Source of the DNA: Gemmobacter nectariphilus
GTDB lineage: Bacteria > Pseudomonadota > Alphaproteobacteria > Rhodobacterales > Rhodobacteraceae
DNA length: 64,000 nucleotides
Reading direction: 5' to 3'
Assembly (NCBI GenBank): GCA_020721445.1
Contig: DYMU01000006.1
Location: 62,001 to 126,000 of the forward strand
Part shown: positions 51,978-61,613 of the stretch, in pieces
How the letters are laid out: the number at the start of each line of letters is the position of its first letter
How positions within the stretch are numbered: the first letter of the stretch is position 1
The notes under the pieces: model-generated
What the model saw: only the letters and a program-made list of their open reading frames with translations
The model's database searches: none
What the model was told of the DNA's origin: nothing
Position numbers and translations under genes: made by a program

Positions 51978-52853
51978 ATGCACGCCATGCTGGGCTTGCC
52001 TGCTGTGTCACGCGAAGCCCCGGTGCTGCTGGCCGGGCCGACCGCCAGTGGCAAATCGGCGGTGGCAATGGAACTTGCGGCGCGCGATGGCCGGGTGATC
52101 GTCAATGCCGATGCGATGCAGGTCTATGGCTGCTGGCGGCTGCTGACGGCGCGGCCATCGGTTGCAGATGAAGCCGCCCTGCCACATGCGCTGTATGGGC
52201 ATGTCGGGCGGGATCAGCCCTATTCGGTGGGGCATTGGCTGCGCGATGTGGCGGCCTGGCTGGACCGGCCGGTGGTCATTGTCGGCGGCACCGGGCTGTA
52301 TTTCAGGGCCTTGACCGAAGGGCTGGCCCACGTGCCTGCGATCCCGCCCGAGGTGCGGGCCGAAGCGGATGCGCTGCGGATGGCCGACCCGGCAAGGATG
52401 CTGGCCGCGCTGGATGCGCGCACGGCGGCGCATATCGACCTTGCCAACCCCGCCCGGGTGCAGCGCGCCTGGGAGGTGTTGCGGGCCACCGGGCGCGGGC
52501 TGGCCGACTGGCAAAGCCAGACCCCGCCACCCCTGATCGCGCTGGCGCAGGCCGAGGCTTTGGTGTTTCACCCCGAGGTGGCCTGGCTGAACGCCCGGAT
52601 CGACCGGCGATTTGATCAGATGATGGCGCAGGGCGCGCTGGACGAGGTGCGCGCCGAACTGCCGCTGTGGCAACCGACGCGCCCCAGCGCACGCGCCATC
52701 GGGACGCCGGAACTGGTGGCATATCTGCGCGGACAGGTGGCGCTGGATGCGGCGGTAGCTGCGGCAAAACTTGCCAGCCGCCAATATGCCAAACGTCAGC
52801 GCACCTGGTTTCGCAACCGGATGCGCGATTGGCAGAAAATCGCCATCGGCTGA
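51978..52853 (+). CDS. miaA: tRNA dimethylallyltransferase
   Basis: MiaA adds a dimethylallyl group to A37 of tRNAs reading UNN codons. The 291-aa protein has the P-loop GPTASGKSA (residues 20-28), the substrate loop NADAMQVYG, and later [14 protein letters not shown] and [15 protein letters not shown]. Two starts are possible: ATG 51978, very near the GAGG, or ATG 51987, with longer spacing; the first is preferred. An upstream in-frame ATG at 51918 lies in non-conserved sequence. It is divergent from pyrH. Confidence 0.95.
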   Translation: MHAMLGLPAVSREAPVLLAGPTASGKSAVAMELAARDGRVIVNADAMQVYGCWRLLTARPSVADEAALPHALYGHVGRDQPYSVGHWLRDVAAWLDRPVVIVGGTGLYFRALTEGLAHVPAIPPEVRAEADALRMADPARMLAALDARTAAHIDLANPARVQRAWEVLRATGRGLADWQSQTPPPLIALAQAEALVFHPEVAWLNARIDRRFDQMMAQGALDEVRAELPLWQPTRPSARAIGTPELVAYLRGQVALDAAVAAAKLASRQYAKRQRTWFRNRMRDWQKIAIG

Positions 52854-52878
52854 GCAAAGAGCCGCCGAACGCCATGGG

Positions 52879-52911
52879 TTATCCACAGCCGCCGCGATCG
52901 CCTGTGGACAA
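52879..52911. promoter_or_regulatory. inverted pair of DnaA-box-like sites
   Basis: TTATCCACA (52879-52887) is the exact DnaA consensus. TGTGGACAA (52903-52911), read on the minus strand as TTGTCCACA, differs by one base. With the adjoining CAG/CTG they form a 10-bp inverted repeat around GCGATCGC. The pair is between the miaA stop and the AraC gene. Confidence 0.55.
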
Positions 52912-52983
52912 GGTCATAATTTCGCTTGGGTTCAGCGGTATGAGGCGCTTATCTGGCATTCACAGAGCCAGTTTGGGACTTAC

Positions 52984-53781
52984 ATGACCGCGCATGCCGC
53001 CTTGTCACAGTTGCGCATCGTTGCGATCCCTCGCCTTGCTGTCGGCGGGCGCTGGCGCGTGGAAGCGATGCGGGCGATCTCCGAGCCGATGTTCTTGTGG
53101 TTCACCAAGGGCCAGGGCCGGATCACCATTGCCGGGGTGACGCGCGGCTACACCGCGCACAACGCGGTGTTCATTCCTCCCGGCGTGATGCACGGCTTTG
53201 AGGTGGGTCCGCAGGTCTATGGCACGGCGGTGTTCTTCGGCCGCGACAGCGGCGTGACCCTGCCAGACGCGCCACAGCATCTGCGCATCCGCGAAGTGCA
53301 TGCCCAGCAAGAGGTGAACGTGCTGCTGGACAGCATGCAGCGCGAGATGGACAGCGACATCCCGGCGCATGACCGCGCAACCCGGCATTATCTTGGGCTT
53401 CTGAGTGTCTGGCTGGAACGCCAGGCGGTCAAGGCCGCCGGCGAGGCGCCCAAGCCCGATGCCGCGCGGCGGTTGGTGGCGCGCTACACCGCATTGCTGG
53501 AGCGCGAGTTTCGCAACGGCACCGGGGTGGGCGCGTTTGCTGCGGCGCTTGGCGTCACCCCCACCCATCTGACCCGCTGTTGCCGCATCGCCTGTGGCAA
53601 GTCCGCCATCGAGGTGCTGCAAGACCGCCGGATCTTTGAGGCCCGCCGCCTGCTGAGCGAGACCGACCTGCCGGTGGCCAAGGTCGGCGAGGCGCTGGGG
53701 TTCACCTCGCCTGCCTATTTCACCCGGTCGTTCCAGCATCTGACCGGCCGGTCGCCCACCGCCTTTCGGCGTGAGGTCTAG
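52984..53781 (+). CDS. AraC-family regulator with N-terminal cupin
   Basis: A 265-aa regulator. The N-terminal cupin-like ligand domain (residues ~20-110; MFLWFTKGQGRITIAG, VFIPPGVMHGFEVG) is followed by a C-terminal pair of helix-turn-helix motifs (~165-262; FAAALGVTPTHLTRCCRIACGKS and VAKVGEALGFTSPAYFTRSFQHLTGRSPTAFRRE). ATG 52984 begins at the conserved region; an upstream in-frame ATG at 52771 lies inside miaA. It is the nearest regulator to the ABC operon and a likely controller of it. Confidence 0.9.
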   Translation: MTAHAALSQLRIVAIPRLAVGGRWRVEAMRAISEPMFLWFTKGQGRITIAGVTRGYTAHNAVFIPPGVMHGFEVGPQVYGTAVFFGRDSGVTLPDAPQHLRIREVHAQQEVNVLLDSMQREMDSDIPAHDRATRHYLGLLSVWLERQAVKAAGEAPKPDAARRLVARYTALLEREFRNGTGVGAFAAALGVTPTHLTRCCRIACGKSAIEVLQDRRIFEARRLLSETDLPVAKVGEALGFTSPAYFTRSFQHLTGRSPTAFRREV

Positions 53782-53925
53782 GTCGGTTTTCCGCCTTGAT
53801 CTGTCGCTTTCACACCGACCGCTGTTACCAAACCTTCAATTTTGAGTCGCCACTGGAGGTTGACCTTCGGGGCAAAGTGTTGCGTTATGGTCCAATAGCA
53901 GCGCGAAATTGTGGGTTTGATGCAG

Positions 53926-53951
53926 GATTGCATGCCTGCAATCTGGCATGC
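53926..53951. promoter_or_regulatory. two interleaved inverted repeats upstream of ABC operon
   Basis: GATTGCA-TGCC-TGCAATC (53926-53943) and GCATGCC-N8-GGCATGC (53930-53951) are both perfect and share bases, so the DNA offers two alternative symmetric sites or hairpins. They lie about 62-87 bp before the substrate-binding protein start. Operator function is inferred. Confidence 0.5.
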
Positions 53952-54012
53952 GCAACCGGGCAACCGCCTGAAAATACAATACAAGATGGCAATGCCACGC
54001 AGGGAGAAGACA

Positions 54013-55659
54013 ATGACAGACATCATGACCACGGATCGCCCAATGCATCGGGCAGCGCAAGACTATGCCAACGAAGTGCGTGCAGGCAGCCTGAGCCGCC
54101 GCGAATTTCTGACCCGCGCCACGGCACTTGGCGTCGCAGTGCCAGCGGCCTATGGCCTGCTGGGTCTGACCGCCCCCGCAGCCGCGCAGACCCCGACCAT
54201 GGGCGGCACGCTGCGGATGTCGATGGAAACGCGGGGACTGAAAGACCCGCGCACCGCCGACTGGAGCGAGATCACCAACTTCACCCGTGGCTGGCTGGAA
54301 TATCTGGTCGAATACAACAACGATGGCTCGATCCGCGGCATGCTGCTGGAAAGCTGGACCACGAATGACGACGCTACCGAGTACACCTTGAAAGTGCGCC
54401 CCGGCGTCAAGTGGAACAATGGCGACGATTTCACCGCCGAAGATGTGGCCCACAACATCACCCGTTGGTGTGATGGCACCGCCGAGGGCAATTCGATGGC
54501 GGGACGAATGTCATCAATCATGAATGCCGAGACAAAGTCGAAGCGCGAAGGTGCCGTCACGGTGGTTGATCCACTGACGGTCACTCTTAAACTCAATGCC
54601 CCCGACATAACACTCATCGCGGGCATGGCGGATTATCCTGCAGCAGTGATGCACAAGTCCTATGAGAATGGTGACCCGACCCTGTCTCCCGGAACGGGGC
54701 CGTTTCTGCCCGAAGTGAACGAAGTCGGCGTCCGGCAGGTTCTGGTCAGGAACGCGGCACACACCTGGTGGGGCACGGCTGTCTATGGCGGTCCCTACCT
54801 TGACCGCATCGAATACATCGACCTTGGCTCTGACCCTGCCGCCGAAGTGGCCGCCGCCGGTTCGGGAGAGATAGACGCCACCTATCAGTCGGTCGGCGAA
54901 TTCATCACCGTGCTGGATGGTCTGGGCTGGGGCAAATCCGAAGCCGTCACTGCGTCCACATTGGTGGTGCGCTTCAGCCAATTGGCCGACGAATACAAGG
55001 ATGTTAACGTCCGCAAGGCCTTGACTATGGCAGTCGACAACAATGTCGTGCTGGAATTGGGATATTCCGGTCTTGGGACCGTGGCCGAAAACCATCATGT
55101 CTGCCCGATCCACCCGGAATATGCCGAACTGCCCCCGCTTGTTGTCGATCCCGCGGCATCCAAGCAGATGATCGCCGATGCCGGCATGGCCGATTTCGAG
55201 TTCGAACTGATATCTCCAGACGACGCGTGGCAAGCGGCCACCTGCGATGCCATCGCCGCTCAGATTCGCGATGCGGGGATCAAGATCAAACGGACGGTGC
55301 TGCCCACGGCGACGTTCGGCAACGACTGGCTGAAATATCCTTTCTCTGCGACGCAATGGAACATGCGGCCTTTGGGCGTGCAAATCCTTGCCCTTGCCTA
55401 CCGCTCGGGCGAGGCATGGAACGAGGCAGCCTTCTCGAATGCCGAGTTTGATGCCGAACTGGCCAAGGCAATGGCAATCGCCGACGCCGATGCCCGCCGC
55501 GTGGTGATGAAGCGGATCGAAGAGATCTTGCAGCAGGAAGGCGTGATGATCCAGCCTTACTGGCGCTCGACCTTCCGCCACTATGACCCGAGGGTCAAAG
55601 GCTGCGACATGCATGCAACCTTTGAACATCACCACTACAAGTGGTCGATCGACGCCTGA
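54013..55659 (+). CDS. ABC transporter substrate-binding protein, oligopeptide type (SBP_bac_5), Tat-exported
   Basis: A 548-aa periplasmic binding protein. A twin-arginine signal ([20 protein letters not shown], residues ~28-47) with probable cleavage after APAAAQ is followed by a family 5 binding fold: [37 protein letters not shown] in outline, then TYQSVGEFI. Tat export is usual for a subset of these proteins in alphaproteobacteria. ATG 54013 has AGGGAGAAG upstream. It is the first gene of a four-gene import operon; the substrate (peptide, glycoside or other) is not readable from sequence. Confidence 0.92.
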   Translation: MTDIMTTDRPMHRAAQDYANEVRAGSLSRREFLTRATALGVAVPAAYGLLGLTAPAAAQTPTMGGTLRMSMETRGLKDPRTADWSEITNFTRGWLEYLVEYNNDGSIRGMLLESWTTNDDATEYTLKVRPGVKWNNGDDFTAEDVAHNITRWCDGTAEGNSMAGRMSSIMNAETKSKREGAVTVVDPLTVTLKLNAPDITLIAGMADYPAAVMHKSYENGDPTLSPGTGPFLPEVNEVGVRQVLVRNAAHTWWGTAVYGGPYLDRIEYIDLGSDPAAEVAAAGSGEIDATYQSVGEFITVLDGLGWGKSEAVTASTLVVRFSQLADEYKDVNVRKALTMAVDNNVVLELGYSGLGTVAENHHVCPIHPEYAELPPLVVDPAASKQMIADAGMADFEFELISPDDAWQAATCDAIAAQIRDAGIKIKRTVLPTATFGNDWLKYPFSATQWNMRPLGVQILALAYRSGEAWNEAAFSNAEFDAELAKAMAIADADARRVVMKRIEEILQQEGVMIQPYWRSTFRHYDPRVKGCDMHATFEHHHYKWSIDA

Positions 55660-55748
55660 GCAACCGGTCCGCGGCGCGTGCCTGACACCGGGCGCGCGCC
55701 GCGGCCTTCGGCCAGACTGTCCCCTTGCCCCCATGGGAAAGGAGAACG

Positions 55749-56834
55749 ATGCTTTTCTTCATCCTCCGGCGTTCCGGCGTCATGGTGCTGACGGCACTGG
55801 CGCTGACGTTTGTCGTGTTCTTCATGACGAACCTGACGCCGAACCTTGAAAAGCTTGCCAAATCCGAAGCATCGGTTCGCATGTCGGATGATCAGGTGGC
55901 AAGCTGGCTGGACAGTCACGGTTTTACCCGCCCGCTGCTGGCGCGCTATGGCGAATGGCTGGGCGTGGTGCCGGGCTGGACCCATACCGACGCGTCAGGC
56001 CGCGTGACCGGGCGCTGCATCGGGCCAGACCGCGCCGCCGATGCAGCACCTGCGCGCTGTGGCGTGCTGCAAGGGGAATGGGGGCAATCATCGGTGTTCA
56101 AGCGCCCGGTGTCGGAAATCCTTGCCCGGTCGCTGGGTCATACCGGCTGGCTGATGCTGTGGGTGATGCTGGTGATGGTGCCCACCGCCCTGCTGATCGG
56201 GGTCTTGTCGGGCATGCGCGAAGGCACCGCCACCGACCGCATCCTGTCGACCTTTGCCATCGCAACCACCGCCACCCCGGAATATGTCTCGGGTGTGATC
56301 CTGATTGTGGTGTTCGGCTCGGCCACCGCCGGGATCTCGCCGATCCTGGCCGAATGGGGCTGGATTTCGGGGCGCACCCTGTTTCAGGGCACCGCCACCA
56401 GCGCGATGACCAAGATCACCTTCTGGAACTTCGGCCTGCCGGTCATCACCATAGCACTTTATGGCATCGGCTATATCGCCCGCATGACCCGCGCCTCGAT
56501 GACCGAGGTGATGACCCAGCAATATATCCGCACGGCGCGGCTCAAGGGCGTATCATTCGCGCAGATCATCGTGAAACACGCCCTGCGCAACGCACTTATC
56601 GCGCCTTTCACCGTGATCATGCTGCAATTTCCCTGGCTGTTGAACGGCGTGGTCATTGTCGAGACCCTGTTCAACTACAAGGGCTTTGGCTGGACGCTGG
56701 TTCAGGCCGCCGGCAACAATGACATCCAGCTTCTGCTGGCCTGTTCGGTGGTGGCGGTGCTGGTGGTGCTGGTGACACAGCTGATCTCGGACATCGGCTA
56801 TGTCTTCCTGAACCCCCGCATCCGGCTCAGTTGA
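55749..56834 (+). CDS. ABC transporter permease, DppB/OppB type
   Basis: A 361-aa inner-membrane subunit with six helices. After the first helix (LFFILRRSGVMVLTALALTFVVFFM in outline) a long periplasmic loop spans residues ~30-115 with two cysteines, Cys89 and Cys101. The BPD_transp_1 core then follows, with the EAA loop YIRTARLKGVSFAQIIVKHALRNA touching the ATPase. ATG 55749 is preceded by AAAGGAG. It follows the binding protein by 89 bp. Confidence 0.92.
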   Translation: MLFFILRRSGVMVLTALALTFVVFFMTNLTPNLEKLAKSEASVRMSDDQVASWLDSHGFTRPLLARYGEWLGVVPGWTHTDASGRVTGRCIGPDRAADAAPARCGVLQGEWGQSSVFKRPVSEILARSLGHTGWLMLWVMLVMVPTALLIGVLSGMREGTATDRILSTFAIATTATPEYVSGVILIVVFGSATAGISPILAEWGWISGRTLFQGTATSAMTKITFWNFGLPVITIALYGIGYIARMTRASMTEVMTQQYIRTARLKGVSFAQIIVKHALRNALIAPFTVIMLQFPWLLNGVVIVETLFNYKGFGWTLVQAAGNNDIQLLLACSVVAVLVVLVTQLISDIGYVFLNPRIRLS

Positions 56835-56844
56835 AAGGCACGCA

Positions 56845-57999
56845 ATGGACCCGCTTACCTGGCCCCTGATCCTTGCCAAGATGGCCGTGCAGTTCGTGCC
56901 GGTCTGGATCGCGCTTGGCCTGACATTCGCGCTGTCATGGCACTATCGCCGCCGCCTGGGGCTTTACGGCCAGCTGTATGACTCCTCCGTCGGCAGGCTC
57001 GGTTTTGCCATCGTGATGTTTTGGGTGTTCACCGCGCTCTTTGCCGACCTGATCGTGACCCACGACCCGTTGGCCCAGCTTTCGGGCATGAAGAACGCCC
57101 TGCCCGGCGCGCCCGTCAAAGGCTCCGAAGGCACATGGTATCTGCTGGGCGGCGACAATCTGGCGCGTGATGTGTTCTCGCGCATGGTGATGGGCGCACG
57201 GCGCGTGCTGATCATCGCCCCCGCCGCCACGGTGATTGCCTTCATGGTCGGCATCACCCTTGGCCTGCCGGCGGGCTATTTCGGCGGCAAACTCGACACG
57301 GCGCTCAGCTTCATCGCCAATCTCGTGCTGGCCTTCCCGGTGATCTTGCTGTTTTACCTGCTGGTCACGCCCGAGATCAGGGTGACCGGCATCCCCACCG
57401 CGCTGGCCGCCGTGCTGTTCCTGTTCCCGGTGATCTTCGTCGCCGTCCTGCTCAACAGCCGCTATTTCACCAACCCACCGCGTCGCAACCTTTATGTCGG
57501 CGCGTCCCTCGCCCTTGGCCTCTGGGCCTATTCCGGCCTTGCCTTCAACATGGACCCGACCGGCCTGTGGTCGATGGACCCCAATCTGCTCAACGTCTTC
57601 GTCTCGGTGGTCTTCGTCAACGCGCCAACCGTGTTCCGCATCGTGCGCGGCATCGTGCTCGACCTCAAATCGCGCGACTACGTTGCCGCCGGCCAGACCC
57701 GCGGCGAAGGCCCGTGGTATATCATGCTGTGGGAAATCCTGCCCAACGCCCGTGGCCCCTTGATCGTCGATTTCTGCCTGCGCATCGGCTATACCACCAT
57801 CCTGCTGGGCACGCTTGGCTTTTTCGGCCTTGGCGTCAGCCCCGAATCCGCCGACTGGGGCAGCACCATTGACGATGGCCGCCGCCTTCTGGCGATCTAC
57901 CCCCACCCCGCCGTCGTCCCTGCCCTTGCCTTGATGAGCCTGGTTCTCGGCCTCAACCTGCTCGCCGACGGTTTGCGCGAAGAATCGATGCGCGACTGA
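56845..57999 (+). CDS. ABC transporter permease, DppC/OppC type
   Basis: A 384-aa partner permease. It has an extra N-terminal helix (residues ~8-28) before the usual OppC helix, then the core domain with the coupling loop YVAAGQTRGEGPWYIMLWEILPNARG and the C-terminal LIVDFCLRIGYTTILLGTLGFFGLG in outline. At this length it is longer than typical DppC (~300 aa), because of the N-terminal helix and an inserted hydrophobic stretch near residues 165-215. ATG 56845 lies 10 bp after the first permease. Confidence 0.9.
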   Translation: MDPLTWPLILAKMAVQFVPVWIALGLTFALSWHYRRRLGLYGQLYDSSVGRLGFAIVMFWVFTALFADLIVTHDPLAQLSGMKNALPGAPVKGSEGTWYLLGGDNLARDVFSRMVMGARRVLIIAPAATVIAFMVGITLGLPAGYFGGKLDTALSFIANLVLAFPVILLFYLLVTPEIRVTGIPTALAAVLFLFPVIFVAVLLNSRYFTNPPRRNLYVGASLALGLWAYSGLAFNMDPTGLWSMDPNLLNVFVSVVFVNAPTVFRIVRGIVLDLKSRDYVAAGQTRGEGPWYIMLWEILPNARGPLIVDFCLRIGYTTILLGTLGFFGLGVSPESADWGSTIDDGRRLLAIYPHPAVVPALALMSLVLGLNLLADGLREESMRD

Positions 58000-58000
58000 C

Positions 58001-58027
58001 TTTCTCTTTCGACAAATATCCCGGGGG
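58001..58027 (-). repeat. short dispersed intergenic element, copy c
   Basis: On the minus strand: GCCCCCCGGGATATTT, GTCG, AAAGAGAAAG. It starts two bases after the DppC-type permease stop, within the ABC operon. It is nearly identical in its AAAGAGAAAG part to copy d at 20571. Confidence 0.65.
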
Positions 58028-58108
58028 GCAGCCAGCGTATCGCCATCGGTTCAAGAAACGATGGCTGCGGGCTGGCCCCCGGTCCCGCAGATTCCCAAAG
58101 GAACCGAC

Positions 58109-60202
58109 ATGACCGAATGGGACACCTCCAAACCCATCCTCGAAATCGAAAACCTCTCGATCAGCTTCTTCACCCGCCTGCGCGAGATTCCGGCGGTGAT
58201 GGATTTTTCCTGCAGCGTGATGCCGGGCGAAGCGATGGGGCTGGTGGGCGAATCCGGGTGTGGCAAATCCACCGTGGCACTGGCCGTGATGCGCGATTTG
58301 GGGCGCAACGGCCGCATCACCGCAGGCTCGATCCGGTTCAAGGGCCGCGACCTGACCCATATGACCGAAGACGATCTGCGCCACATCCGCGGCAAAGAAA
58401 TCGCGATGATCTACCAAGAACCGATGGCCAGCCTGAACCCCGCGATGCGGGTGGGCGACCAACTGGCCGAGGTGCCGATGATCCACCGCGGGCTGTCGCA
58501 CGCTGACGCCATGGCACAGGCCCGGCAGATCATTTCCGACGTGCGCCTGCCCGACCCCGACCGCATCTTGCGCGCCTACCCGCACCAGTTGTCGGGCGGC
58601 CAGCAGCAGCGCATCGTCATCGCCATGGCGCTGATGGCCAAGCCCGCGCTGTTGATCCTGGATGAGCCGACCACAGCACTTGATGTGACGGTCGAGGCGG
58701 GCATCGTCGATCTGGTCAAGGATCTGGGGCGCAAATACGGCACCTCGATGCTGTTCATCAGCCACAACCTTGGCCTGATTTTGGATGTCTGCAACCGGCT
58801 GTGTGTGATGTATTCCGGCGAGGCGGTGGAAACGGGCACTGTGACCGAGGTGTTCGACCGCATGCGCCACCCCTATACCCAGGCGCTGTTCCGCTCGATC
58901 CCGCTGCCAGGGGCCGACAAGAACGCGCGTCCGCTGATCGCCATTCCGGGCAATTTCCCGCTGCCGCATGAACGGCCAAGGGGCTGCAATTTTGGCCCGC
59001 GCTGCGATTATTTCGAAGCAGGGCGCTGCGATGCCGCCACCGTTCCGATGGATCTGGTGCCGGGGTCAAGCCGCCACGAAACCCGCTGCCTGCGCTGGCG
59101 CGACATCGATTGGGCGGCCCCGCCCAAGGCAGGCCGTGTCACCGAAAAGCTGGCGCCGGGACGGCTGGTGCTGAAGCTTGAGGATCTCAAGAAATACTAT
59201 TCCGTGTCATCCGGCGCCTTTGGCGGTGGCGCGGAAAAGGTGGTCAAGGCCAATGAATCGCTGTCCTTTGAGGCGCGCGAGAATGAAACCCTTGCCATCG
59301 TCGGCGAATCCGGTTGCGGCAAATCCACCTTTGCCAAGGTGCTGATGGGGTTGGAGACCGCGACCGATGGCCAGATCATGCTGTTTGATGAAAACGTGCA
59401 GGACACCCCGATTCAGGCGCGCAACACAGACACGGTGTCCAAGCTGCAAATGGTGTTCCAGAACCCTTTCGACACGCTGAACCCGTCGATGACCGTGGGC
59501 CGCCAGATCATCCGCGCGCTGGAGATTTTCCAGAAGGGCACTTCCGACGCCGACCGGGTCGAGCGGATGCTGACCCTGATGGATATGGTCAAACTGCCGC
59601 GCGCCTTTGCCGACCGGATGCCGCGCCAGTTGTCGGGCGGGCAAAAGCAGCGCGTCGGCATCGCCCGCGCCTTCGCCGGCGGCGCAAAGATCGTGGTGGC
59701 CGATGAGCCGGTGTCGGCGCTGGATGTGTCGGTGCAGGCCGCCGTCACCGATCTGTTGATGGATATCCAGCGCGAAAACCACACCACGCTGTTGTTCATC
59801 AGCCATGATCTGTCGATCGTGCGCTATCTGTCGGACCGTGTGATGGTGATGTATCTGGGCCATGTGGTGGAAATGGGCACCACCGATCAGGTGTTCAGCC
59901 CGCCCTACCACCCCTATACCGAGGCGCTGCTGTCGGCGGTGCCGATTGCCGACACAAGGGTGAAAAAGCGCCGGATCGTGCTGGAGGGCGACATCCCCAG
60001 CGCCATGAACCCGCCGCCCGGCTGCCCGTTCCAGACCCGCTGCCGCTGGAAAACCGAAGTGCCGGGGGATTTGTGCGACACGGACCTGCCACCGGTCAAG
60101 GTGATGGCGGGCGGCCACCAGATCAAATGCCACCTGAGTGACGATATCCTGAACGGGATGGAGCCGGTGATCAGCATGGCCGCCGACGAGGCGCGGGGCT
60201 GA
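58109..60202 (+). CDS. fused double ABC ATPase for oligopeptide-type importer (DppD-DppF)
   Basis: A 697-aa protein holding both ATPase subunits in one chain. The first ABC domain (residues ~10-265) has Walker A GESGCGKST at 47, signature LSGGQQQR and Walker B LLILDEPTTALD. The second (~345-600) has GESGCGKST near 397, LSGGQKQR and IVVADEPVSALD. Each is followed by the oligopeptide-transporter C-terminal extension with cysteines (CNFGPRCDYFEAGRC; CPFQTRCRWKT). ATG 58109 has AAAGGAA upstream. It completes the binding protein-permease-permease-ATPase operon. Confidence 0.94.
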   Translation: MTEWDTSKPILEIENLSISFFTRLREIPAVMDFSCSVMPGEAMGLVGESGCGKSTVALAVMRDLGRNGRITAGSIRFKGRDLTHMTEDDLRHIRGKEIAMIYQEPMASLNPAMRVGDQLAEVPMIHRGLSHADAMAQARQIISDVRLPDPDRILRAYPHQLSGGQQQRIVIAMALMAKPALLILDEPTTALDVTVEAGIVDLVKDLGRKYGTSMLFISHNLGLILDVCNRLCVMYSGEAVETGTVTEVFDRMRHPYTQALFRSIPLPGADKNARPLIAIPGNFPLPHERPRGCNFGPRCDYFEAGRCDAATVPMDLVPGSSRHETRCLRWRDIDWAAPPKAGRVTEKLAPGRLVLKLEDLKKYYSVSSGAFGGGAEKVVKANESLSFEARENETLAIVGESGCGKSTFAKVLMGLETATDGQIMLFDENVQDTPIQARNTDTVSKLQMVFQNPFDTLNPSMTVGRQIIRALEIFQKGTSDADRVERMLTLMDMVKLPRAFADRMPRQLSGGQKQRVGIARAFAGGAKIVVADEPVSALDVSVQAAVTDLLMDIQRENHTTLLFISHDLSIVRYLSDRVMVMYLGHVVEMGTTDQVFSPPYHPYTEALLSAVPIADTRVKKRRIVLEGDIPSAMNPPPGCPFQTRCRWKTEVPGDLCDTDLPPVKVMAGGHQIKCHLSDDILNGMEPVISMAADEARG

Positions 60203-60210
60203 CTGCGGAT

Positions 60211-60240
60211 GCCTCCGGCGGGAGTATTTCGCAAGCAGCA
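60211..60240 (+). repeat. short dispersed intergenic element, copy b
   Basis: GCCTCCGGCGGGAGTATTT followed by CGCAAGCAGCA. It lies 8 bp after the ABC ATPase stop, between convergent genes. The purine-rich end is less well conserved than in the other copies. Confidence 0.5.
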
Positions 60241-60256
60241 ATGCAAAGGCGCGGGA

Positions 60257-60625
60257 TCAGCTTTTGATGGCATGCACCGGCAATAGCGCGGCCGAGATGC
60301 GGCGGCCTTCGGACAACAGCACGTTGTAGGTGCGGCAGGCGGCGGGGGAACTCATCACCTCGACGCCGATGCCCGAGGCCTCGATCAGGGTGCGAAAGGC
60401 GGCGGGCGGGTGGGCAATCTCGGCCCCCATCCCGACAAACAGCACGTCAATCTTGCCGACCAGTGACAGCGGCGTTTCAGTATCGTCAAGGCCGCCCCAA
60501 GGCCCGGCATCCCACGGCGTGATCAGGCAAGCACCGCGCAGGACCGTGCCGCCGATGCGGAAAAAGCCCGGGCCATAGCCTTCGATCGGGCGGGCGGTGC
60601 CATACTGGATTTCGGTCAGGCGCAT
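60257..60625 (-). CDS. Mth938-like (DUF498) family protein
   Basis: A 122-aa soluble protein of the Mth938/NDUFAF3-like fold: GYGPGFFRIGGTVLRGACLITP, DVLFVGMGAEIAHPP and MSSPAACRTYNVLLSEGRRISAALLPV are typical. Mitochondrial relatives (NDUFAF3) help assemble complex I, and bacterial copies often follow secF, as here (4 bp after the secF stop). Its role in bacteria is not established. ATG 60625 gives the conserved MRLTEIQYG start. Confidence 0.9.
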   Translation of the reverse strand: MRLTEIQYGTARPIEGYGPGFFRIGGTVLRGACLITPWDAGPWGGLDDTETPLSLVGKIDVLFVGMGAEIAHPPAAFRTLIEASGIGVEVMSSPAACRTYNVLLSEGRRISAALLPVHAIKS

Positions 60626-60629
60626 GGCG

Positions 60630-61601
60630 TCAGGCGTCGATATTGGCAAACTCGTCCGGCGCGCCCTTGTTGGGCTTGTCCGTTCGGTCAAGCCCGATGG
60701 CCAGCACGATGTTCTTGGCGACATAGACCGACGAATAGGTGCCGATCACGATGCCGAAGGTGATGGCAAAGACAAAGCCACGGATCACATCGCCGCCAAA
60801 GATCAGCATGGCGATCAGCGCGATCAGCGTGGTGCCGGTGGTCATCAGGGTGCGCGACAGGGTTTCATTGGCTGACAGGTTCATCACGTCACGCAGCGGC
60901 ATTGTCTTGTATTTGATCAGGTTTTCACGCAGCCGGTCAAAGATCACCACGGTGTCGTTGATCGAATAGCCCAGAATCGTCAGCAAGGCCGCGACGATGG
61001 CCAGATCAAACTTGATCTGGAACAGCGCGAACACGCCTATGGTTATGATCACGTCATGCAGCAGCGCCGCGACCGCGCCGACCGCATATTGCCATTCGAA
61101 CCGCAGCCAGATGTAGATCAGGATCGCCCCCGATGCCCCCAGAACGGCCAGAATAGCGCTCCAGATCAACTCTCCCGAGACCTTGGGGCCAACCGATTCA
61201 ACCGACGGGAAGGTGATCGCCGGGTCAGCCGCCTTGAGCGCCGTCTCTAGCGCCGCAATGGTTTCAGGCAGCACTGCTTCGGCCCCGTCCTGGGCTGCGA
61301 TGCGAACCTGCGCCACGTGCTGATCGGCGCGGAACGATGGATCGAACACCTCGGTGATCGACACGTCGCCCAGATCCAGCGTGCCAAGCGCCGTGCGATA
61401 GGCCCCGACATCGACCGGCGTTGTGCTTTCGGTGCGGATCGTGGTGCCGCCCTGAAAGTCGATGCCGAAGTTCAACCCCATCACCAGCCACAGCACCACC
61501 GACGCCACAACCATGAAGGCCGACGCGCCCAAGGTGGCCCATTGATAGGCGAAGAAGTTGATATTGGTGTGTTCGGGCGCAAGCCGCAGACGAAAGGCCA
61601 T
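60630..61601 (-). CDS. secF: protein translocase subunit SecF
   Basis: SecF with SecD uses proton motive force to assist protein export. The 323-aa protein has six helices with the family segment NFGIDFQGGTTIRTE after helix 1 and GYSINDTVVIFDRLREN in helix 4-5. A large periplasmic loop lies between helices 1 and 2. ATG 61601 is 12 bp after secD. The tail KPNKGAPDEFANIDA is polar. Confidence 0.97.
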   Translation of the reverse strand: MAFRLRLAPEHTNINFFAYQWATLGASAFMVVASVVLWLVMGLNFGIDFQGGTTIRTESTTPVDVGAYRTALGTLDLGDVSITEVFDPSFRADQHVAQVRIAAQDGAEAVLPETIAALETALKAADPAITFPSVESVGPKVSGELIWSAILAVLGASGAILIYIWLRFEWQYAVGAVAALLHDVIITIGVFALFQIKFDLAIVAALLTILGYSINDTVVIFDRLRENLIKYKTMPLRDVMNLSANETLSRTLMTTGTTLIALIAMLIFGGDVIRGFVFAITFGIVIGTYSSVYVAKNIVLAIGLDRTDKPNKGAPDEFANIDA

Positions 61602-61613
61602 GGGTTCTTTCCC

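Noticed and set aside
52879-52911. The DnaA-box pair as a chromosome replication origin
   Set aside because: No AT-rich unwinding region is present, and no dnaA, dnaN, parAB or hemE-type origin neighbours are nearby.
53782-60240. The AraC/ABC transporter block as a recently acquired genomic island
   Set aside because: No integrase, tRNA target, flanking direct repeats or clear base-composition shift; it carries the same dispersed repeats as the rest of the window.
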